Below are positions 58,998 to 64,000 of a stretch of DNA of 64,000 nucleotides, piece by piece; positions within the stretch are counted from its first letter, which is position 1, and each line of letters begins with the position of its first letter. Location of the stretch: assembly GCF_020149765.1 (NCBI RefSeq), contig NZ_CP083809.1:2046001-2110000 (forward strand), in the 5' to 3' direction. The notes beneath the pieces were generated by a model. That model saw only the letters and a program-made list of their open reading frames with translations, was not told the origin of the DNA and did not search any database. Origin of the DNA: Pantoea agglomerans (GTDB lineage: Bacteria; Pseudomonadota; Gammaproteobacteria; Enterobacterales; Enterobacteriaceae). The translations under genes were made by a program, and so were the position numbers.

Positions 58998-59404
58998 TGG
59001 ATGACGCTGTGTTTTTTGGCGGTTTCTTCAGTTCGCAATCTGATCTAACCGCTCTTTTTTTCACAATGAAAAGGGCATTTGCAAAGCGGGTGTTTTCGAA
59101 CGCTTAGAGACGTGGAGTGAATGCCCTCCTCATTGTGGTGAATGCGGCTAGCGCACGCGGAGAGCTGGCATCGTGATTATCGTGCGATGCTCAGAGTTTA
59201 AAGGTCACCGCTCTGGAGTTCGCCAGCTCGGCCAGAGCACCGGGAGGCACCCGGCGCCACAATACCCTTCGATGTTTCGGTGTGGAGAAATCAGGCTGTG
59301 GGTTATTGCAGTAACCCACCAGCCCTTTAAGCGAATCCCTCAGCTTTTTATTGCCGTCACTGGCAAGGGATTCATGCAATCAAAAATCGTGTGGAGAAAG
59401 TTTC
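58998..59404. other. Early-operon leader without a trusted gene
   Basis: Only short or unconvincing frames. An 81-codon frame (59173-59418) and an opposite 62-codon frame overlap each other and neither has a good ribosome site; they recall Ash/Icd-like small phage ORFs but without clear match. Regulatory RNA is possible. Confidence 0.35.
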
Positions 59405-59923
59405 ATGAGCTTTTTTAAATTCACCAGCGCGGAAGCCCTGGCTGGTTGGGAAAAACTACAGAGCGATGCGATTAAGCTGCGCGCCGCTGGAACTTCGTTT
59501 GCCGCCTTATTTGATGCAAAACCTGTGTTCAATTCTGATGGCGTCCGTGAAGGTTTTTATGGCGTCAAATTCTCAGGTGGCATCTACGTTTCTGCTGAGC
59601 TTTGGACAAAAGCAACGAGCCGCACAGGGTTTGCATGCTGGCCTAAACATAAGGCACCAGCTGGAATGGCGGAAGAGCATAAGGCTTTGCAAGTGCTGTG
59701 GAATGAGCAGCGTCCAAAAATTGACGTTGATAAAGGTGCTTTCTATCCGCTGATCGGCCTCGACTGGGGCACCTTACTTTTTACCGGCATTACCTACTTC
59801 CGCCATGGTGATGCTATCTACGTTGAAACCTCAGCAACGCCGAAAGCAACTGCAGGCGCTATTGAAATACTGGGCAGCGAGTTCGACCAGGCAAAACGGG
59901 AGCGCCAGAATGCAGACGCCTAA
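59405..59923 (+). CDS. Phage hypothetical (DUF5420-like)
   Basis: 172 aa from the ATG at 59405 (GGAG upstream). SFFKFTSAEALAGWEKLQSDAI, then GVREGFYGVKFSGG and HKALQVLWNEQRPKID, are seen in early phage genes. No catalytic motif. It overlaps the next small gene by 14 bp. Confidence 0.7.
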   Translation: MSFFKFTSAEALAGWEKLQSDAIKLRAAGTSFAALFDAKPVFNSDGVREGFYGVKFSGGIYVSAELWTKATSRTGFACWPKHKAPAGMAEEHKALQVLWNEQRPKIDVDKGAFYPLIGLDWGTLLFTGITYFRHGDAIYVETSATPKATAGAIEILGSEFDQAKRERQNADA

Positions 59924-60068
59924 CGACGACATCAGAGTCGGGATCATCATCTTCCCCTACTCCAGCATCTTAAAGGGATGGATCGCCCCGGATGGTGAGC
60001 TGGTTAAAAACCCGATTAAAGCTCAGCGCATGGCTGAGGAAATAAACCGCAACATCACCATCCACTGA
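59910..60068 (+). CDS. Small phage hypothetical
   Basis: 52 aa, begins MQTPNDDIRVGIIIFPYSS; ends in a helical AQRMAEEINR. It overlaps its upstream neighbour by 14 bp with GGGAG ahead, so it is probably translated as part of the early operon. Confidence 0.6.
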   Translation: MQTPNDDIRVGIIIFPYSSILKGWIAPDGELVKNPIKAQRMAEEINRNITIH

Positions 60069-60078
60069 GGCGCCCAAC

Positions 60079-60516
60079 ATGCTCAACGCAAAATCAAATA
60101 AAGAAATTGTTGCCGCTGGCCATTCCTTTGCCAAAAACCTCTCAGCCGATACCGGCCTGATGGATATGGCTAAGATGGTAAGCGAGCTCGCTACACGTCT
60201 CGACGTCGCGAACGCGCGCGCCAGCGTTATGGCAGGTGAAGTGCTACGCATCAACAGCATCATGCCGGATGCCATCGCCGCGCTGAACGCCACAGGCGAC
60301 CATATGAGCCTCGTTGCCAACCTGAATGCCGCAATGGTGACACCAGCTGCTAACGAGTGGATTAAGGCGCTCCAGGCTGAAGCCGTCGTGCAGACGCGGA
60401 AATACGTCCAGACCATGACCAACCACCAGCAGCCCGGCGTATCTCACGTTATTAACCTCATCTCGCAGCTTGAGATGGATATGCTTCGCGCCGGCGCCGG
60501 TAAGGATGGTGAATGA
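60079..60516 (+). CDS. Phage early protein, Ead/Ea22-like
   Basis: 145 aa. Helical, with VSELATRLDVANARASVMAGEVLRI, typical of the variable Ea22-type early genes. It overlaps the next start by 4 bp. The function is unknown. Confidence 0.6.
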   Translation: MLNAKSNKEIVAAGHSFAKNLSADTGLMDMAKMVSELATRLDVANARASVMAGEVLRINSIMPDAIAALNATGDHMSLVANLNAAMVTPAANEWIKALQAEAVVQTRKYVQTMTNHQQPGVSHVINLISQLEMDMLRAGAGKDGE

Positions 60517-60857
60517 TGATGAGTAAAGACGAACTGCAGGATGCCTTGGATTTTGATCTCTTCCAAGGTGATTTTGGAGAGCAAGGTGATACCGAACTTT
60601 CCAATGAAATAGTGCTTGGGCGCAAAAAATACGTCTGCTTCATTTGTCATGGGGAAATTCAGCCGGGGGAAATCCACCGCAGCGCGAAATGGAGGTTCGA
60701 TGGTGAGTTGATGTCATATCGCTGCTGTAATGCCTGCTGTCAGGCAATGGTTCAAAGCGTTAATGGTGACTATCTCGAAACGGAAGATGGCGAAGACCCT
60801 ATCGATGCCCGTTACGCGTTAGGCGCCCAGCTCCATGACGGTAAGGATGGTGAGTGA
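60513..60857 (+). CDS. Phage early protein with a Cys-rich zinc site
   Basis: 114 aa. CFICHGEIQPGEIHRS and CCNACCQAM give a two-part Cys/His zinc-binding pattern. It is flanked by ATGA overlaps on both sides. DNA or RNA binding is possible. Confidence 0.6.
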   Translation: MMMSKDELQDALDFDLFQGDFGEQGDTELSNEIVLGRKKYVCFICHGEIQPGEIHRSAKWRFDGELMSYRCCNACCQAMVQSVNGDYLETEDGEDPIDARYALGAQLHDGKDGE

Positions 60858-61159
60858 TGGCTAAGACAGTAAAATATCTGGTACGCGCTACTTTATCGCC
60901 TGAGCATCATTCGATTGCTGTTATTGAGGCCGTGGAAGTCGTTAAGGAGACGGCTAAAAGCTGGCTTATTATTGCTGGTCGAACTCGTTATACAAGCTAT
61001 TACCCCAAAGAGCGTTATCGCCTTTTTGATACAGCCGATGAGGCTCGCGAATATTTCAAAGTTATGGCTGAGAAAAATATTGCCGAACTCAATTCAAAAG
61101 TTTCTGCCTGGCTGAATGTAATGAGTGGCGCGAAAGTTGAGGGGTGGGTAGATGCGTGA
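60854..61159 (+). CDS. Phage hypothetical
   Basis: 101 aa. Starts AKTVKYLVRATLSPEHHSI; beta strands then a helix. It overlaps both neighbours by a few bases. No function assigned. Confidence 0.6.
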   Translation: MMAKTVKYLVRATLSPEHHSIAVIEAVEVVKETAKSWLIIAGRTRYTSYYPKERYRLFDTADEAREYFKVMAEKNIAELNSKVSAWLNVMSGAKVEGWVDA

Positions 61160-61844
61160 GCGCGGGATGATTTTCAATGCGGACATGGTGCGCGCCGTAC
61201 TGAACGGCAGCAAGACGCAGACGCGCCGGATACTTACGCCGCACCAGCTGAAGATGATAGAAGCAGCTGCGCACGCTGGAGAGTGCTACCCGCTTGAATC
61301 AGGCCACCAGCACGCTAACAGCCAAAGCTACTACCGTGAATGGTGTCCATTCGGTTTGCCGGGCGATCGCCTGTGGGTGCGTGAGACGTTCGCCACGCTT
61401 GAGCCTGGCAGTTATGAACCAGTTAAACCTTGCGATGGCTATGCCCAGGTCGTTCGATACGCTGCATCTGACCGCCTGGCAAACTCAGATCGTGATGTGC
61501 GCGGTTTTAACTGGCGCCCATCCATCCACTTGCCGCGCTGGGCTTCCCGCATAACGCTGGAGATTACCGGCGTGCGGGTCGAGCGGTTGAATAGTATCAA
61601 TGAGCATGACGCTATCGCTGAAGGTTTGGCAGAAATAAGCAAAGACGGGCGAGCCTATAAGTACGGCATTCCTGACCGTGATGGCTACCCCGGTACTGAT
61701 GATTTTGGCTGGCCATGGCATGAGTGGGAGCGTTACCCCATCAGCGCTTATAGCAAGCTGTGGCGCTCTATCTACGGAGAGGAAAGCTGGCAGGCTAACC
61801 CGTGGGTGTGGGTGATCGAGTTTAAGCGCGTGGAGGGGGAATGA
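61152..61844 (+). CDS. ASCH-like phage protein
   Basis: 230 aa. GMIFNADMVRAVLNGSKTQTRR, GDRLWVRETFA, LPRWASRITLEITGVRVERL and NPWVWVIEFKR match the ASCH/PUA-like fold, thought to bind modified bases or RNA. It is common in lambdoid early regions. GAGGGGTGGG precedes its start. Confidence 0.8.
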   Translation: MRERGMIFNADMVRAVLNGSKTQTRRILTPHQLKMIEAAAHAGECYPLESGHQHANSQSYYREWCPFGLPGDRLWVRETFATLEPGSYEPVKPCDGYAQVVRYAASDRLANSDRDVRGFNWRPSIHLPRWASRITLEITGVRVERLNSINEHDAIAEGLAEISKDGRAYKYGIPDRDGYPGTDDFGWPWHEWERYPISAYSKLWRSIYGEESWQANPWVWVIEFKRVEGE

Positions 61845-62347
61845 TGCAGGCATATACGGAAGAGCAGCGTAATGAGCTGATCGCCTTCAACAAAGAGAAG
61901 TTGGCAGGCCTCAAATTTGCCGTAAAGCAGCACGCACTTAAAAGTGTCAGGGAGGAGTTGCAAAAAGAGTTGGCCACCACCGAAATTGCCCTGGTGTCAC
62001 TGGAGGCAAAGCCTGTCGGGTACGGAATGCAGCGCAAAGACAATGCGACTTTTGGTTCATGGCTTAAGCCGAAGCATTTAGTGAAAGAAAATCTAATTTA
62101 TCGACCAGCCCCCCTCTACTTGGCTCAGCCCGTTACCGCGACAGCAATACCGGCCGGATGGAAACTCGTGCCGGTCGAGCCGACAAAGGAGATGGTGTCA
62201 GCAGGGCAAGACCAGTTTGAGGAGTGCGTAGACTGCGGTTTCGATAGCTGTGAAGACGGTTCAGTTCATGAATACAGCAAAATCTCATCTGATGCGCCTT
62301 ATCAGGTTTTTAGGGCCATGCTGGCAGCAGCGCCGGAGGTGGAGTGA
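61841..62347 (+). CDS. Ea22-like early protein
   Basis: 168 aa. A Glu/Lys-rich coiled-coil start and the C-terminal AIPAGWKLVPVEPTKEM block seen in Ea22-type phage genes; CVDCGFDSCEDG adds Cys residues. Overlaps the previous stop and next start by 4 bp. Confidence 0.65.
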   Translation: MMQAYTEEQRNELIAFNKEKLAGLKFAVKQHALKSVREELQKELATTEIALVSLEAKPVGYGMQRKDNATFGSWLKPKHLVKENLIYRPAPLYLAQPVTATAIPAGWKLVPVEPTKEMVSAGQDQFEECVDCGFDSCEDGSVHEYSKISSDAPYQVFRAMLAAAPEVE

Positions 62348-62697
62348 TGTACACAGATACGGAAAAGGAGTTGAACAACGTCGTCGCCTTTCCGATCGCG
62401 GACGATACGAACCCAAAAGAGCGCATTAATTTTGCGCTCGAAAAAGATGGTCAGTTCTGCCTGCATCCAGGCTTCACCGTCAACGAGCATGATCGCTCTG
62501 TTAAATGCAAGAAATGCGGCGCCGTCATTGATGCGTTCGACCTGCTGATGAAGATTGCACGCAAAGAAACCAATCTGGCAAATGATGTGCAGGCTCTACG
62601 TGATGAAGAGCGCTATCGAAGGGCCAATATTCAGAAGCTTATTCAGGTAGAGCGCAACGCTAAAGCAAGGATTCGCCGCGCCGGAGGCAAAAGCTGA
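62344..62697 (+). CDS. Phage protein with zinc-ribbon-like motif
   Basis: 117 aa. CLHPGFTVNEHDRSVKCKKC looks like a Cys/His zinc ribbon; the rest is charged helix. It shares one base (TGATG) with the next start. Confidence 0.65.
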   Translation: MMYTDTEKELNNVVAFPIADDTNPKERINFALEKDGQFCLHPGFTVNEHDRSVKCKKCGAVIDAFDLLMKIARKETNLANDVQALRDEERYRRANIQKLIQVERNAKARIRRAGGKS

Positions 62698-63035
62698 TGC
62701 CAAAATCCCCCGCCGAACGTAAAGCCGCGCAGCGTGCCCGCCAGCGCGTTGCCGGCGGTAAAAAGCTGGAGCTGAAGCTGGATAGTCAGGAAGTGGAAAT
62801 GCTGGCGCAGAACTGCGCCGCCCGGCGCCCCGGCCGCGAGCCGTATGAGCTAAACGAGTATATCACCATGCTTATCCGCAAGGACGCGGCTGAGCTGGCG
62901 CAGCAGCTGGAAGCGCTGGCGAAGCGCCAGTGCGGAAAGTGTGGCGACCGTCTGCCGGTAAGTGCTTGCCCCTGCCAGGGTGAATCCGCCTGCTGGCTGA
63001 CAAATGGCTGGCATCGACTGAAATTAATGATATAA
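62697..63035 (+). CDS. Phage protein, ribbon-helix-helix-like with Cys cluster
   Basis: 112 aa. A basic N-terminus (ERKAAQRARQRVAGGKKLELKL) and a helical part (NEYITMLIRKDAAELAQQ) are RHH-like; CGKCGDRLPVSACPC is a Cys cluster. A DNA-binding regulator is likely. Confidence 0.6.
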   Translation: MPKSPAERKAAQRARQRVAGGKKLELKLDSQEVEMLAQNCAARRPGREPYELNEYITMLIRKDAAELAQQLEALAKRQCGKCGDRLPVSACPCQGESACWLTNGWHRLKLMI

Positions 63036-63071
63036 GTTGCTGATCATTATTTCCTAGTCAAAGAGGTTAAA

Positions 63072-63755
63072 ATGCAATCTTTCGGATTCTCTTTCACCGA
63101 TGAAGGACTCCACATAGATGGAATTCAAGATGCTGATAAAGCGTTTACAATTCCCAAGGAGCTTTCAAAAAAACTAGTAGATTTACACTATCACTTAACG
63201 GATTTAGATATATCAATTAGTAGCCTAAATTACATACTTAATAATCAAAAGATTGAAAACTTTGTTAAAGAATCACTATGGAGATCTGCCATTATTCATT
63301 TCACAAAGTGTTTCACGCACCAAGTTACAAAAAAGGAGGATATTCCTTTATCTAGGGCGAGGTTAGATGAGGCGCAGTTATTTAGCAACCTAGACCCGAT
63401 AGCTCTTGAGAGCTTTAAGTATTTTAAGCTCTTGAGAAACAAACATATTGTCCATGATGAAACTGCTCATCTAAATAGTATTCCTGCCGTTATACTAAAC
63501 AATGGGGAAAAAGAATTTAAGGTGGAAAGGGTTATTTGCATAGGCATGCTAGCAGAAACCTTGGATCAACCTAGCTTCAGTAATCTTTATAATCTTGTTA
63601 AATCAACTAGATCTTTTTTAATAAAAGAATTTGATGAAGAGTGTAACAGGCTGAAGTTGATGTTCGAAAATTATTCAGATGAAGATTTCACTAATTTGGA
63701 CATTCTAACAGTAACTTTCCTTTCTAAAGATGAAATGAAAAAACCCAGAAAATAA
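63072..63755 (+). CDS. HEPN-like protein, AT-rich cargo before xis
   Basis: 227 aa in distinctly AT-rich DNA, flanked by GC-richer phage genes. KLLRNKHIVHDE (Arg122, His128, an R-x5-H pattern) is a HEPN-type motif; helices dominate. AGAGG precedes it. As with the 52.5-kb genes, an RNase or exclusion role is inference. Confidence 0.65.
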   Translation: MQSFGFSFTDEGLHIDGIQDADKAFTIPKELSKKLVDLHYHLTDLDISISSLNYILNNQKIENFVKESLWRSAIIHFTKCFTHQVTKKEDIPLSRARLDEAQLFSNLDPIALESFKYFKLLRNKHIVHDETAHLNSIPAVILNNGEKEFKVERVICIGMLAETLDQPSFSNLYNLVKSTRSFLIKEFDEECNRLKLMFENYSDEDFTNLDILTVTFLSKDEMKKPRK

Positions 63756-63792
63756 CATTCCTGTTGCAGCAGGTTTATCGTGGAGAAATAAC

Positions 63793-63984
63793 ATGGCCAA
63801 TACAGATTTGATTTCAGAGAAAGAAGTTATGGATAAGCTAAAGGTTTCATCCAGAATGACCATCTGGACTTACACCAATAGGATGGGGTTCCCTAAACCA
63901 GTAAGAAGCCGTCCAAAGCTTTACTTACTGGCCGAGGTTGATAGCTGGATACTTAACGGCGGCGTTAACCAGAGATCAGCTTAA
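63793..63984 (+). CDS. AlpA/Xis-like excisionase
   Basis: 63 aa. ISEKEVMDKLKVSSRMTIWTY and PKLYLLAEVDSWI are the winged-helix pattern of AlpA/excisionase proteins. GGAG precedes the ATG. The integrase is expected just beyond the window. Confidence 0.85.
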   Translation: MANTDLISEKEVMDKLKVSSRMTIWTYTNRMGFPKPVRSRPKLYLLAEVDSWILNGGVNQRSA

Positions 63985-64000
63985 TTTGCTCAAAAATCCT

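Larger units (their letters stand above)
23906..64000. mobile_element. Lambdoid prophage (HK97-type head, lambda-type tail), right end outside window
   Basis: From right to left the genes follow the lambda order: excisionase-like, early left operon, CI, Cro, CII-like, O-like, Q, lysis, terminase, head, tail, tail fibre, then attachment end. All essential structural and lysis genes are intact. The integrase is not in the window but is expected just past 64,000. At least 40.1 kb is present. Cargo genes of different base composition are inserted at three or more points. Confidence 0.95.

Noticed and set aside
59173..59418. 81-codon frame, weakly Ash/Icd-like
   Set aside because: No ribosome site, overlaps an opposite frame and the start of a real gene; only a faint resemblance.

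Overview
The window reads as the chromosome of an enterobacterium, probably Erwiniaceae (Pantoea/Mixta/Erwinia-like). That placement is an inference from GC-rich codon use, a complete pqqABCDEF operon, a PQQ-type dehydrogenase and pectin/uronate-type genes; no rRNA or other phylogenetic marker is present. Bases 1 to about 23,900 are host DNA. From about 23,900 to the right edge is one large lambdoid prophage whose integrase end lies outside the window.

Host part. At the left edge are a truncated PQQ-dependent sugar (sorbosone-type) dehydrogenase lipoprotein and a DUF2231 membrane protein. Then come a Fur-boxed iron-type binding protein, an MBL hydrolase, and a divergent RpiB-like isomerase/kdgF pair sharing a KdgR-like box. 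A seven-gene minus-strand operon (PFK-like kinase, ascorbate-type EIIB and EIIC, class II aldolase, small coiled-coil protein, EIIA, P-loop kinase; 5.6-10.5 kb) looks like a PTS-plus-lower-pathway unit for an unidentified sugar, with CRP-like sites upstream. A YceI protein, pqqA-F (11.7-17.2 kb), a dipeptidase, a degraded gene, a sulfonate-type binding protein, a 2-isopropylmalate synthase, an AraC regulator and a hydroxyisobutyrate-dehydrogenase-like enzyme follow. The host part ends in a TonB-dependent receptor gene cut after 88 codons.

Prophage (23.9-64 kb). The order is textbook lambdoid, read from right to left. It starts with an AlpA/Xis-like gene, then the early leftward operon, then CI with operators on both sides. 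Next come Cro, YmfL/CII-like and an O-like replication gene carrying an iteron array, then PerC-like, a 40-aa membrane peptide and ParB-like genes, DUF968 and antiterminator Q. Tandem terminators lead to holin, endolysin and Rz/Rz1. After HNH and TerS/TerL come an HK97-type head and a lambda-type tail (V, G/GT frameshift, H, M, L, K, I, J) and tail fibres. The phage is therefore probably a siphovirus with HK97-type head and lambda-type tail.

Cargo. Several extra genes do not belong to phage growth. The most striking is a second, complete pqqA with its own RBS and terminator next to the left attachment end; its peptide is identical to host PqqA while the DNA differs at ten synonymous positions. 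Others are a Hanks-type kinase/PP2C phosphatase pair with its own promoter, a secreted TonB-C-terminal-like protein, an SOS-boxed UmuD-like protein lacking catalytic residues, and AT-rich genes with HEPN-like motifs. Two LexA boxes and two operator regions let the SOS and lysogeny circuits be read from sequence. No tRNA, rRNA, IS element or CRISPR array was seen.
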